From: Silicimonas algicola
GTDB lineage: Bacteria; Pseudomonadota; Alphaproteobacteria; Rhodobacterales; Rhodobacteraceae
DNA: 64,000 nucleotides
Direction of reading: 5' to 3'
NCBI RefSeq assembly: GCF_003148765.1
Contig: NZ_QGGV01000001.1
Location: 304,001 to 368,000, forward strand
A program made the translations under genes and the position numbers. The notes beneath the pieces were generated by a model, which saw only the letters and a program-made list of their open reading frames with translations, ran no database searches and was not told the DNA's origin. Positions 53,605-64,000 of the stretch are shown piece after piece. Each line of letters starts with the position of its first letter. Position 1 is the stretch's first letter.

Positions 53605-54018
53605 CTACTCGGCTGCTTCGTTTGTCTTGAGCCTGTCCGCCTTCTTTCGCACCAGAACCGTCCGTAGGTCGTGCATCGCGAGAAGCAGCGCATCCGAGAC
53701 CCGATCAAGCTCCTCGGGCGTCGCGCGCTGCTGCGCCCAGGTGGCGGTCAGGTTCAAACGATCAACCGTGCGAAGGATGTCGTCGACCTCCCTCTGGGAA
53801 AGAAGAGCCTGCCTTTCGGCGAGCCAGTCACGGATCGCGGCATCCTCCTCGGGCGACAGCTCGTGCGAGCCGTGCCCCTTCACCTCGCCGTTCCTGGCGT
53901 TGACGACGGCGATCTGCGTCATCTCGATGCGGCGCATCCGCGTCTCGGTCTCGACGCGGAACACGACGGCGCCACCGTCCCGAATGCGGAAATAGAATTC
54001 GGGAAGCTCGCCTGACAT
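53605..54018 (-). CDS. Conserved hypothetical protein
   Basis: 137 residues from the ATG at 54018, which has GGGGGA about 8 nt upstream. The first third is beta-rich (FYFRIRDGGAVVFRVETETR); the rest is helical (LSPEEDAAIRDWLAERQALL onwards). It contains no cysteine, signal peptide or membrane helix. No family recognised, though proteins of this type are common in Rhodobacterales. It is divergent from the type III PKS gene. Confidence 0.7.
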   Translation of the reverse strand: MSGELPEFYFRIRDGGAVVFRVETETRMRRIEMTQIAVVNARNGEVKGHGSHELSPEEDAAIRDWLAERQALLSQREVDDILRTVDRLNLTATWAQQRATPEELDRVSDALLLAMHDLRTVLVRKKADRLKTNEAAE

Positions 54019-54148
54019 GCACCTGTCCCCCATTGCCATCTGCGGAATCGGTAACAGTCGCGTCACCGTTTGACCAGATGACGAGGGTTCGGATGACCTG
54101 TTGCGCAACAGAGCTATATGAATGGAGTTGGCGTCCCGGAGGACTACA

Positions 54149-55224
54149 GTGACTGACGTATTCCTACACGGCCTTGCGACGGCCCTTCCGCCGCACGAGC
54201 TGCCCCAGACGATCGTGCAGGAACGCGCCAGGGAGATCCTGGGCCCGCGGTATCCCCAGTTCGACCGGCTGTTCAAGACATTCACCACATCGGGTGTGGA
54301 GACGCGCCGTTCGGTGGTGCCGCTCGAATGGTTCTCGGACGATCATGCCTGGGCGGACCGCAACGCCCGGTACATGGACGGCGGCGTGGAGCTTTTCATC
54401 GACGCTGCCGAGGGCGCCTTGAAGGACGCCGGCTGGCGGGCGTCGGACGTGGACTGCATCGTCACGGTATCCTCCACCGGCATCGCCACCCCGACGCTCG
54501 AGGCGCAGGCCTCGAAGCGCATGGGCTTTCGGGAAGACGTGATGCGCGTGCCCGTGTTCGGCCTCGGCTGCGCAGGCGGCGTATCGGGCCTTTCGGTCGC
54601 GCGCACCTTCGCCGCTTCGCAGCCGGGGACGCGTGTTCTGCTTGTCGTGGTCGAGACCTGCACATTGTCGTTCCGGACCGACCGCCTCCAGAAGGCCGAT
54701 ATCATCGCCACGGTTCTTTTCGGCGATGGCGCGGCAGGTGCCTGCCTCTCGACCGAAGCCTCCTCGGGTCGGGTCGTGACCCTGGGGCGGGGCATTCAGA
54801 AGACCTGGCCCGACACGCTGGCAATCATGGGATGGGATGTCGACGACACCGGGCTTGGCGTCATCTTTGACCGGTCGATCCCGGAATTCGTGACCGAGAA
54901 CTTCGCTGCCGCCACCGCAGAGGCGCTGACGGCCGCCGGGCTCCGGGCCGAGGACGTTGACAGGTTCGTCTGCCACCCGGGCGGCGCAAAGGTGGTCGAT
55001 GCCATCGAAGGTGCGCTGCACCTCGAACAGGGGTCGCTTCAAGCCGAGCGTGAAGTATTGCGCCAGGCAGGAAACATGTCGGCGCCAACGGTTCTTTTCG
55101 TCCTGAAGGCCGTTCTGGAAGAAGGTCGCACGGGTCAGATGGTGGCCTGCGCGCTTGGCCCTGGCTTCACGGCGGCGTACCTGCCGTTCACCGTCGAGCC
55201 TGAGGCCGTGGCGATGGCGGCCGA

Positions 55225-55228
<4 letters not shown>
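54149..55228 (+). CDS. Type III polyketide synthase (chalcone/stilbene synthase family)
   Basis: 359 residues from a GTG with a perfect GGAGG 6 nt upstream (a longer frame exists but lacks such a site). The catalytic triad is complete: Cys141 in FGLGCAGGVSG, His276 in VCHPGGAKV, and Asn309 in AGNMSAPTVLF. It condenses malonyl-CoA units on an acyl starter to give pyrones or alkylresorcinols. The coupled next gene encodes an ICMT-type methyltransferase, the partner of resorcinol-forming synthases in other bacteria. The product is not predictable from sequence. Confidence 0.92.
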
Positions 55229-57381
<2,153 letters not shown>

Positions 57382-57383
57382 GA

Positions 57384-57632
57384 ATGAGCGAGACGCGCGA
57401 GATTCGCCTTCGCCGCCTGACGGTCCGGTCGTGGCGGCGCGGCACGAAGGAGATGGATCTCATCCTGGGTCGTTTCTGGGATGCCGAGGGTGCAGGGCTG
57501 GAGGACAGCGAACTCGACCTCTACGAGGACTTCCTCGAAGAGAACGACCAGGACCTGTACCAGTGGGTCAGCGGGCAGGGCGATGCGCCCGTGCGGTTTC
57601 AACCTCTCATTGCGCGCCTGACGCGGGTCTGA
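57384..57632 (+). CDS. sdhE: Succinate dehydrogenase assembly factor SdhE
   Basis: 82 residues. The RGTKEMDLILGRF motif (about residues 19-31) is the RGxxE signature of SdhE/Sdh5, and the LYEDFLEENDQDLYQWVSGQ part (about 46-65) is also conserved. SdhE promotes covalent flavinylation of SdhA. The sdh genes are outside the window. It starts 2 nt after the XRE stop. Confidence 0.95.
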   Translation: MSETREIRLRRLTVRSWRRGTKEMDLILGRFWDAEGAGLEDSELDLYEDFLEENDQDLYQWVSGQGDAPVRFQPLIARLTRV

Positions 57633-57709
57633 CCTGGCTAATTTAACGGTATCTTGGGATTTTTCGGTGACTTCTGCACGTCGAGCACAGGATTGCGCGG
57701 AGTCACGGT

Positions 57710-58207
57710 ATGAGTATGCACCAACCCTTGAGCCAGGAACGCGCGCCCGCCTATCGCAGGCACTACCTCGACACGCTGTCGATGGTGGAACGTCTGCATC
57801 GCCTGCTTCTCGACGTTATCAAGGATGAATTCGAGCGCCTCGGCGTGCTCGAGATCAATGCCGTCCAAGCCCTGCTGCTGTTCAATATGGCCGACAACGA
57901 GGTCACTGCCGGGGAACTGCGATCTCGCGGGTACTACCAGGGCTCGAACGTCAGCTACAACCTGAAGAAGCTCGTCGACATGGGCTTCATGCATCACCAG
58001 CGTTGCGAAATCGACCGGCGCTCCGTCCGCGTGCGCCTGACCGACAAGGGCCGCGACGTTCACAAGGTCGTCTCGGACCTCTTCGACCGCCATGCCGAGA
58101 TGATGTCGGACGACGCGATCATCGGCGGATCCTCGATCTGCGCCATAAATGACGGTCTGAACCGCATCGAGCGGTTCTGGAGCGAGCAGATTCGCTACAT
58201 TTATTGA
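57710..58207 (+). CDS. ldtR: MarR-family winged-helix regulator, LdtR-like
   Basis: 165 residues. The winged helix is EINAVQALLLFNMADNEVTA then GELRSRGYYQGSNVSYNLKK (about residues 48-87), with the wing HHQRCEIDRRSVRVRLTDKG. The full-length match pattern is that of LdtR of Rhizobiales and Rhodobacterales, which controls an L,D-transpeptidase gene and osmotic tolerance. The last codons overlap the end of the opposite DUF1194 gene by 7 nt. The leader carries a TTTAACGG-rich region. Confidence 0.85.
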   Translation: MSMHQPLSQERAPAYRRHYLDTLSMVERLHRLLLDVIKDEFERLGVLEINAVQALLLFNMADNEVTAGELRSRGYYQGSNVSYNLKKLVDMGFMHHQRCEIDRRSVRVRLTDKGRDVHKVVSDLFDRHAEMMSDDAIIGGSSICAINDGLNRIERFWSEQIRYIY

Positions 58208-58923
58208 GCGATTTTGTCGATCATTGCGACGGGCAGCCCCTGCACCTCGCGGATAAGTTTGCGTCGCATGGCTCGTGAATAGTCGCTGAAACCCCGCGCC
58301 ACCTCGACGAAGGCGTCGGGCCCCTGAATGACACGGGCCCGAAAATAGGCCGACAGGGAGGCCGCCGTCTCGTCGTCCTCGGCGATGACCAGCCCATTGA
58401 TCCGCACACCTTCGATGGCGCCGGAAGACCGAAGCGCTTCGGGCGTCGGCCAGTCGTTGTTCTCGCCATCACCCGAGACGTCCAATGTGGCCTGGTCGCA
58501 CCCAGGGCCACCGGCAAGTCGGGACGCCCCGTGAGCCATCGCGGCGCCGAGGCCCGTCGCCTGGGGCGAGACCCCTCGATCCCAGGTTCTGAGCCTTGAT
58601 GCGACGCCGCGGATCTGCGCCGGATCGTCGAGGATCACCCAGTCCTGAAGCGTCCGCTGGTATTCGGATGCGGACCATTCGAAGACGAAGAGTGCGACGG
58701 GTGCTTCAGGTATCGCGAGAAGGGCCTGCACGACGTCGGGATCGGTCAACGCCTCGGCAAGACCGTCGAGCTGGAGCCGGTATTCTGACGCATCCACCGA
58801 CCCGGACACATCCAGCGCCAGGGCGAGCGACAATCGACAGGCCGCGTCAGCGGCGTGAGACGCGAGGCATGTGGCTGCGGCGACGCCTAGACAGAGACGT
58901 CGCCCCGTCCGAGATCGTGTCAC
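58201..58923 (-). CDS. DUF1194 (VWA-like) exported protein
   Basis: 240 residues from a GTG that overlaps the gloA stop (GTGA). A signal peptide (RLCLGVAAATCLASHAADA) is followed at once by LSLALALDVSGSVDASEYRL, a VWA metal site of DxSxS type (about residues 32-51). LDVSGDGENNDWPTPEALRS supplies the third metal-site residue. DUF1194 proteins are periplasmic VWA proteins of unknown function, common in Rhodobacterales. Coupled to gloA; converges with ldtR with 7 nt overlap. Confidence 0.88.
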   Translation of the reverse strand: MTRSRTGRRLCLGVAAATCLASHAADAACRLSLALALDVSGSVDASEYRLQLDGLAEALTDPDVVQALLAIPEAPVALFVFEWSASEYQRTLQDWVILDDPAQIRGVASRLRTWDRGVSPQATGLGAAMAHGASRLAGGPGCDQATLDVSGDGENNDWPTPEALRSSGAIEGVRINGLVIAEDDETAASLSAYFRARVIQGPDAFVEVARGFSDYSRAMRRKLIREVQGLPVAMIDKIAQ

Positions 58924-59348
58924 CAATGCCCGGTATTTTCCATGCTGGCCCAGGGTTCGGCGGGCTCCCGGTGATCGCCTCTTTGAAGCAGTTCGACCGA
59001 CACGTTGTCGGGCGAGCGGACGAATGCCATGTGCCCGTCGCGCGGCGGGCGGTTGATCGTGACGCCTGCGTCCTGCAGCTTCTGGCAAAGCGCATAGATG
59101 TCGTCGACGCGATAGGCGAGGTGACCGAAATGCCGTCCGTCCGACGGCAGCCCGTCATCGCCGTCCCAGTTGTAGGTCAGCTCGACGTCCGCGTTCTCCT
59201 GACCTGGCGGGCACATGAAGACGAGCGTGAAGCGCCCCTTGTCGTTCTCGATGCGCCGCCGCTCTTCAAGCCCGAGTAGCTCGAAGAACGCCATCGACGC
59301 CTCGAGGTCCTTCACGCGCACCATGGTGTGCAGGTATTCGATACCCAT
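58920..59348 (-). CDS. gloA: Lactoylglutathione lyase (glyoxalase I)
   Basis: 142 residues. It turns methylglyoxal-glutathione hemithioacetal into lactoylglutathione. The pattern YLHTMVRVKDLEASMAFFEL (about residues 5-24), with His7 as metal ligand, ENADVELTYNWDGD, FGHLAYRVDDIY with the second His, and DNVSVELLQ with the last Glu, fits GloA. The usual substrate glutathione is made by gshB in this window. Its stop overlaps the DUF1194 start. Confidence 0.9.
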   Translation of the reverse strand: MGIEYLHTMVRVKDLEASMAFFELLGLEERRRIENDKGRFTLVFMCPPGQENADVELTYNWDGDDGLPSDGRHFGHLAYRVDDIYALCQKLQDAGVTINRPPRDGHMAFVRSPDNVSVELLQRGDHREPAEPWASMENTGHW

Positions 59349-59415
59349 GTCCGTCTCCTTTTCCGTTCGTCGGGAAACCTAGGACAGGGAAAGCATGAAG
59401 GCGAGGGGCAGCCGG

Positions 59416-60771
59416 TTAAAAGCGCGAGACGGCCGTGAAGCCCACGGAAAACTGGTTGCGGTCATAGATGTCGACGTCCGACCAGACGCGGCGCGCGTTC
59501 AGGGAAAGCTGCGGCAGGAACCCGTAATAGCTGACCTCGGGAAAGACCAGGTTGACGCCAAGCGACAGGCTGTCATCGCGGCGACCGCCGGGCGTCGAAC
59601 TCCACTTCTCGAAATCGCGCGTCTCGATCGCGGCGCGGATCGACGGCTGGACAGAACCGATGGTGCCGAAGCTGTGGCTTGCCTTCAGTCCGTAGGCCAT
59701 GCCGTCGATGGTCGCGGAATCGGAATTGTAGCTCTTGATCGTCGCCCCGAAGGACGTCGTACGGCCTTCGCCACCGGCAAAGATGACGTCGCCCGAAAGC
59801 CCGAGCGAAAGAGAGTCGTTGATCGCGTCTCCGATGCGCGTCTCGTCACGGACCGTAGCGCCCAGCCGAAAGGCCAGCGTGTCGGACCGCTTGAACAACT
59901 GCGCGCCCTGAAGCTCGATCCAGCGCGCCTGTTCGTCGCCGCCGTACCAGCTCTGTCCCAGAAGCCCGGTCACCTGGGTTGGCCCGAGGTCCGGCCAGAC
60001 GAGCCGCGTCTCGCGCAGTCCGATGATCGCCACGCCGTAGTCGAAGTCCGAGCCCTCCGCATCCGGCGCTTCGGTCTTGGCGTCGGAATCGAGCCAGACC
60101 TTGCGGAAATAGAGCTCGCCCAGGAAATCGGTCCGGTGCGTCTGGTCCTCGGCCAGGCGATAGGACAGCGACACCCCGGTCGATGCCTCGTAGCCGCCAA
60201 GCTGCTGGCCGCTGTCATCGAGCGTGAAGGGCAGGCCGCCAATCTCGATCACCGTGGTCTCGGCGCCGTTGTTCACGTTGTTCGTTGGCTGGAGCGAGAA
60301 GGACAGCTGCAGCGACAGGGGATTGCGCGCGGCGACCTGGCTATAGGTGCGGGCGACAAGCTGGTTCGCCTGCGCGTTAGGGGCCACCTGGTCGGCGCGG
60401 CGCAGCCAGAGTTGCGAGCGTGTGAACTGTTCCTGCCGGGCATGGCCCTCGGCGGCCAGCATGGCGGCGTCGAAGCGTTTGCCGTCCTCGTCGAGAAGCC
60501 CGTAGGCCTTCGTCGCGGCCTCGACCGAGGCGGCGGGCTGGCCGGCGGCGCGGGCCACGACGGCGCGTATGAGGAGCGCCTCGGCGTCGTTCGGATCGCG
60601 CGCGAGAAGCGTGGAGGAGAGAGCGTCCGCAGCCCGGAAGTCGCCCTGCAGTGCCGCGGCCCGGGCGGCGAGGCGCACCTCGGCGACGCTGGCCGAACGG
60701 GTCGCCTCCTGCGCCGGAACGGCGGTCGCGCAGACCATCAAAGCTGTCACAATACTCATCAACGCGCGCAT
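59416..60771 (-). CDS. TPR plus outer-membrane beta-barrel protein, SLAM/DUF560-like
   Basis: 451 residues from ATG 60771, with AGGAGG 8 nt upstream. A signal peptide (LMSIVTALMVCATAVPAQE) is followed by TPR-like helices (LQGDFRAADALSSTLLARDP then NDAEALLIRAVVARAAGQP, about residues 40-80). The rest is about 280 residues of alternating hydrophobic strands ending in a C-terminal Phe (QFSVGFTAVSRF), the mark of an outer-membrane barrel. TPR followed by a barrel is the SLAM (surface lipoprotein assembly modulator) layout. No obvious surface lipoprotein substrate is adjacent, so the function is open. Confidence 0.65.
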   Translation of the reverse strand: MRALMSIVTALMVCATAVPAQEATRSASVAEVRLAARAAALQGDFRAADALSSTLLARDPNDAEALLIRAVVARAAGQPAASVEAATKAYGLLDEDGKRFDAAMLAAEGHARQEQFTRSQLWLRRADQVAPNAQANQLVARTYSQVAARNPLSLQLSFSLQPTNNVNNGAETTVIEIGGLPFTLDDSGQQLGGYEASTGVSLSYRLAEDQTHRTDFLGELYFRKVWLDSDAKTEAPDAEGSDFDYGVAIIGLRETRLVWPDLGPTQVTGLLGQSWYGGDEQARWIELQGAQLFKRSDTLAFRLGATVRDETRIGDAINDSLSLGLSGDVIFAGGEGRTTSFGATIKSYNSDSATIDGMAYGLKASHSFGTIGSVQPSIRAAIETRDFEKWSSTPGGRRDDSLSLGVNLVFPEVSYYGFLPQLSLNARRVWSDVDIYDRNQFSVGFTAVSRF

Positions 60772-60956
60772 CGACCGGTCCTCCTCAACCCTGTCAGACC
60801 AGACACCGCGCCATGTCGGCAAAGTCAACCGCAGGCACCCGGCGTTGGCGGACTTGGACACACAGCGGAAACGACGGAACCGGCATATTGTGGTTCACGT
60901 AAGCCCTGCCCCAAGATAAGGTGCGGCCCTGCGACACCGACCGAACGGAGACCCAC

Positions 60957-61862
60957 ATGCCCCTGACCCCCGAGCAACAGGCAGAGATCGACGCCCTTCG
61001 CGCCCAGAGCCGCCCCACGCTGCGCGCCGTGGCCGAGGGGATGGAGGCGCATCTCTACACCGCCTACCCGGTGCTGGATCACGGCTTCGTCCGGGTCATC
61101 GACTACATGGGCGACGACGCCGCGATCACCCAGGCCGCCCGGGTGTCCTATGGCCGGGGCACCAAGGCCGTGTCGAACGACGAGGGGCTGATCCGCTATC
61201 TGATGCGGCACTGGCACTCGACCCCCTTCGAGATGTGCGAGTTGAAGCTGCATGTGAAGCTGCCCGTCTTCGTCGCCCGCCAGTGGATCCGCCACCGCAC
61301 CGCCAACGTGAACGAATACTCCGCCCGCTATTCGATCCTCGACCGCGAGTTCTACATTCCCCGGCCGGAGGACCTGGCCGCGCAATCCACCGTCAACAAC
61401 CAGGGCCGGGGCGAGGCGCTGTCGGGCGAGGAGGCGGCGCGGGTGCTGGAATACCTCAAGGGCGACGCGGCGCGGACCTATGACCACTACGAGGAGATGA
61501 TCGGGCAGGAGGGGCAGCAGGGGCTGGCGCGGGAATTGGCGCGGATGAACCTGCCCGCCAACATCTACACGCAATGGTACTGGAAGGTGGACCTGCACAA
61601 CCTCTTCCACTTCCTGCGCCTGCGCGCCGACGCCCACGCCCAATACGAGATCCGCGTCTATGCCGAGGAAATCTGCCGTCTGGTGAAGGACTGGGTGCCC
61701 TATGCCTACGGGGCCTTCGAGGATTACCGGCTGGGCGGCGCAACCCTGAGTGGCAAGGCGCTTGATTGCCTCCGCCGGATGTTGAAGGGTGAGGAGGTCA
61801 CGCAGGAGACGAGTGGGATGAGTAAGGGAGAGTGGCGGGAGTTTCAGGGGGTGGTTGATTGA
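60957..61862 (+). CDS. thyX: FAD-dependent thymidylate synthase
   Basis: 301 residues. ThyX makes dTMP from dUMP using FAD and methylene-THF. The signature [14 protein letters not shown] is at residues 112-125. [20 protein letters not shown] then [18 protein letters not shown], the substrate-binding helix, follows. The start [20 protein letters not shown] was chosen over an upstream in-frame ATG; CGGAG is 6 nt before it. The stop overlaps the TTG start of a low-GC gene (TTGA). Confidence 0.96.
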   Translation: MPLTPEQQAEIDALRAQSRPTLRAVAEGMEAHLYTAYPVLDHGFVRVIDYMGDDAAITQAARVSYGRGTKAVSNDEGLIRYLMRHWHSTPFEMCELKLHVKLPVFVARQWIRHRTANVNEYSARYSILDREFYIPRPEDLAAQSTVNNQGRGEALSGEEAARVLEYLKGDAARTYDHYEEMIGQEGQQGLARELARMNLPANIYTQWYWKVDLHNLFHFLRLRADAHAQYEIRVYAEEICRLVKDWVPYAYGAFEDYRLGGATLSGKALDCLRRMLKGEEVTQETSGMSKGEWREFQGVVD

Positions 61863-63262
61863 CTGACCAATATATAGGCTTTGAAATAGACACTGAGAGT
61901 GACTATGATCACATCTCGAAGATTAAATTCGCCGACAATATAGCGGCTTTTGGCAGCTCTGCGCATGAAGAAGACGCTGAAAAAGCGGAGCTGGACGAGA
62001 CGGAAATATCCGACGTAAGCGTAAACTTTCAGTTTCAACCAATTTCAAGCAACTTTTTTAGTTCCATGATTGGATTCCACGATGCAATGCATATGGCTGG
62101 TGTATCTTATCAGATAACAACAAGCTCGTACATATCGCATTTTGAAAGAGAGACGATTAAGCCAGTCATGAGCGAGGAGGTCTCCGCTGCTGGTTGGCGT
62201 GTATATAGGCTTAGCGCAGATGCATTTCCCAAGATTGCTGACGATGCTAGGAGGATGGCGCGGCAGATTCATCATTTTCCACGGTTTAACAACATATTTT
62301 TGCTGGGCTTGGTTAGCCAATTCGACTCATACTTGGGAGACTTGGTGAGATGTCTTGCCGTAGTCATGCCGCATATCATCAACGATTCTGGAAAACAGTA
62401 CTCGGCGGTGGAGTTGCTCGAATTTGGCTCGCTCGAAGAATTCAAGTTATCCATTGTAGAGAGAGAGGTGGAATCGGTCCTGCGAACAAGCCACGAGGAT
62501 CAATTTAAGTGGTTAGAGAGCAAGATAAAAAAGCCATTACGAGACGGTCTCCACAATTGGCCCGATTTCATCGAAATTTTTGAACGAAGAAATTTATTTG
62601 CGCATACGAATGGCATTGTTACTCGAACATATTTAGCCAAATGCCAGTCTGTTGGTTATAAAACGGATGCAGGCGTTGGCGAAATTCTTAGCGCTGATCC
62701 GGATTATTTAAGGGATAGCGCGCGTACCCTGATGGAGGTTGGGGTCAAGTTGTCGCAGGTGCTGTGGCGCGTTTCCTGCAATGATGCGGAGAACCATGAG
62801 GAGGCGGACAAGTTGCTAAATAATTCTGCCTTTGAGTTGATTAAGGTGGGAATGTACAGTTCAGCTATTTCAATTTTAGATTTCGCCTTTTTGCCGGCGA
62901 TGAAACATCCGAGAAAAGCTATATTGAATATGATGCGGATCAATTTGGCCAATGCTCACAAGTTGAGCGGGGATATTGCGGCTGCGGAGCGTGCATTAAG
63001 CGAGGAGGACTGGTCGCCGATGCAAGAGCAGTTTCAGCTTTGCGTCGCCGCTGTTCGTGACGATTTTGAAGAAGTACGCAGGCTCGTCCCTTTGGTTCCT
63101 GCGGATCAGATCTCTGCCGCCAACTATTTTCAGTGGCCAGTTTTTAGAGGTTTGGTAAAGCGCAACGACTACATTCAGTTCATTCGTGAGAGATTTGGAG
63201 ACGAAATTGTCGAGATTTACGGTGGAAGTCGAGACGACGCGAGCTTGAGCGAGGGGAATTAG
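61859..63262 (+). CDS. HEPN-like and helical-repeat protein, low GC, candidate defence gene
   Basis: 467 residues. Base composition and codon choice (TTA, ATA, AGA) differ sharply from the GC-rich neighbours, so it looks acquired. I do not recognise a named family. Features: a long helical region ([20 protein letters not shown], about residues 142-161), then R244-N-L-F-A-H249, an Rx4H motif as in HEPN ribonucleases and HEPN toxins. The C-terminal third is helical and TPR-like ([20 protein letters not shown] to about 390). No membrane helix or signal. The only start is TTG, overlapping the thyX stop; the next Met is at residue 70. A phage-defence or toxin role is an inference. Confidence 0.6.
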   Translation: MTDQYIGFEIDTESDYDHISKIKFADNIAAFGSSAHEEDAEKAELDETEISDVSVNFQFQPISSNFFSSMIGFHDAMHMAGVSYQITTSSYISHFERETIKPVMSEEVSAAGWRVYRLSADAFPKIADDARRMARQIHHFPRFNNIFLLGLVSQFDSYLGDLVRCLAVVMPHIINDSGKQYSAVELLEFGSLEEFKLSIVEREVESVLRTSHEDQFKWLESKIKKPLRDGLHNWPDFIEIFERRNLFAHTNGIVTRTYLAKCQSVGYKTDAGVGEILSADPDYLRDSARTLMEVGVKLSQVLWRVSCNDAENHEEADKLLNNSAFELIKVGMYSSAISILDFAFLPAMKHPRKAILNMMRINLANAHKLSGDIAAAERALSEEDWSPMQEQFQLCVAAVRDDFEEVRRLVPLVPADQISAANYFQWPVFRGLVKRNDYIQFIRERFGDEIVEIYGGSRDDASLSEGN

Positions 63263-63356
63263 CCCCCACCCCGCGCCTCTGCACCACCTCCCCACAAACG
63301 ACTCACCTCATCTGTGCTACACTCCCCACCGGGAAACCTTGGGGGAGGACCTGAAC

Positions 63357-63653
63357 ATGACAGCCATGAACATCGTCCGCATGAAGGTGAAGGCGGGGCA
63401 GGAGGATGCGTTCCTCGCGGCGCACGAGGCGCGGCGGCGCGACGACTTCGAGGGCATGAAGAGCTTTCGGATCGTGAAGACCGGCGACCGCGACTATCTC
63501 GTCGTCGGCGAGTGGGAGAGCATGGACGCGCTTTCCGTCGCCCGGCCGAAGATGATCGCGACGCTCGACAGCTTCCGCGAGACGCTCGAGGATCTGGGCG
63601 GCGACCTCGGCGTGACCGAACCGCGCTCGGGCGAGGTCGTCTTCTCGATCTGA
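63357..63653 (+). CDS. Antibiotic biosynthesis monooxygenase (ABM) domain protein
   Basis: 98 residues from MTAMNIVRMKVKAGQEDAFL; GGGGGAGG is about 8 nt upstream. The ferredoxin-like beta-alpha-beta fold of ABM proteins is visible: MNIVRMKVKAGQEDAFLAAH, then KSFRIVKTGDRDYLVVGEWE (about residues 42-61). These are small cofactor-free monooxygenases or heme/quinone-binding relatives. Substrate unknown. Confidence 0.78.
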   Translation: MTAMNIVRMKVKAGQEDAFLAAHEARRRDDFEGMKSFRIVKTGDRDYLVVGEWESMDALSVARPKMIATLDSFRETLEDLGGDLGVTEPRSGEVVFSI

Positions 63654-63728
63654 GAGACGGGCCGGAAACGACAAGGCTGTGACCCCGGGCGTCTTGTCCG
63701 CCCGGGCGAACCGTCCTACGCTTATTTC

Positions 63729-64000
63729 ATGCGACGCCTCCTGACCCTCCCGCTTCTCCTCGCCCTGCCGGGCTGCTTCGTCGGCTCCGCCCAGGTCGGG
63801 CCCACGGGCGCGGACCCGACGCCCGCGCAACTGTCGGCCCTGGCCCGGAACACGCTGACCATCACGCGGCCCTCGGACGTCGAGTTCTTCGCGCAGGCGG
63901 CCACCTCTCCCGTCATCCTCGTCGAGGGCCGCGAGGTCGGGCGCTGCCAGGTCGGCCGCCCGCTGGTCATCGCGCTCGAGGACGGCGACTGGATCGTCAG
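63729..64000 (+). CDS. Lipoprotein, 3' end outside window
   Basis: Ninety residues are visible. The N-terminus RRLLTLPLLLALPGC is a lipoprotein signal peptide with lipobox LPGC, so Cys16 would be lipidated. The remainder (QLSALARNTLTITRPSDVEF; PVILVEGREVGRCQVGRPL) is not recognised. The gene continues beyond the window edge. Confidence 0.7.
   Translation, partial: MRRLLTLPLLLALPGCFVGSAQVGPTGADPTPAQLSALARNTLTITRPSDVEFFAQAATSPVILVEGREVGRCQVGRPLVIALEDGDWIV

Overview
The window looks like a chromosomal segment of an alphaproteobacterium of the Rhodobacterales/Roseobacter group. It is GC-rich, and gene content and order are typical of that group: ctaC-ctaB-small ORF-ctaG-ctaE-surf1 followed by thrC, an M16 peptidase and a GNAT gene; topA next to dprA; a MoxR-DUF58-DUF4159 operon; an RpoH2-type sigma factor; a VPLPA-CTERM protein; ThyX; an LdtR-like regulator. 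Most genes are housekeeping. Start and stop codons often overlap (ATGA, GTGA, TGATG), so long translationally coupled operons are common. I saw no rRNA, tRNA or CRISPR array.

Layout: 1-4.7 kb, minus strand: a DprE1/DprE2-like oxidoreductase pair with an LPG-synthase-TM/flippase-like membrane protein, a two-subunit 3-oxoacid CoA-transferase, and a Tat-type L,D-transpeptidase. 4.8-9.3 kb: topA, a dprA broken by a 1-nt frameshift, and a GNAT gene. 9.3-11.3 kb: a small AT-richer accessory island holding small orphan genes (membrane/PH-like, DUF4926, an unknown 86-aa protein), three diverged copies of one repeat, and a truncated second copy of the GNAT gene at its far edge. 11.3-20.9 kb: tldD, then the cytochrome c oxidase assembly operon, thrC, M16 peptidase and a RimJ-like acetyltransferase. 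20.9-31.5 kb: WYL regulator with a VOC protein, hyi, DUF1285, and the moxR/DUF58/BatA-DUF4159/DUF4893 operon. 31.5-37.2 kb: trpB, a VPLPA-CTERM protein, trpS, a catalytically dead rhomboid and murJ. 37.2-48.8 kb: glnD, an LppC-type lipoprotein, rsmI, yraN, gshB, an alpha/beta hydrolase with a probable N-terminal frameshift, comM, rpoH2, coaBC and dut. 48.8-64 kb: moeB, an M3 peptidase, DUF1178, a flavin reductase, a type III polyketide synthase with an ICMT methyltransferase, aatA, XRE regulator with sdhE, ldtR, DUF1194, gloA, a SLAM-like outer-membrane protein, thyX, a low-GC HEPN-like gene, an ABM protein and the start of a lipoprotein gene.

The most interesting signals are these. (1) The only two full TTAA-N7-TTAAC (CtrA-type) sites I found lie almost equally far (about 41-44 nt) in front of two DNA-uptake genes, dprA and comM. 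(2) dprA itself carries a 1-nt deletion. (3) A 467-aa, low-GC, HEPN-like (Rx4H) plus helical-repeat protein sits directly against thyX and is a candidate defence or toxin gene. (4) The 9.3-11.3 kb island has diverged repeats and a duplicated GNAT fragment. (5) A conserved rhomboid has lost all its catalytic residues. (6) A strong hairpin in the trpB leader covers the ribosome binding site.

Limits: all calls come from reading the sequence and remembered family features; no database search was run. Domain positions are approximate, and several start codons remain open.
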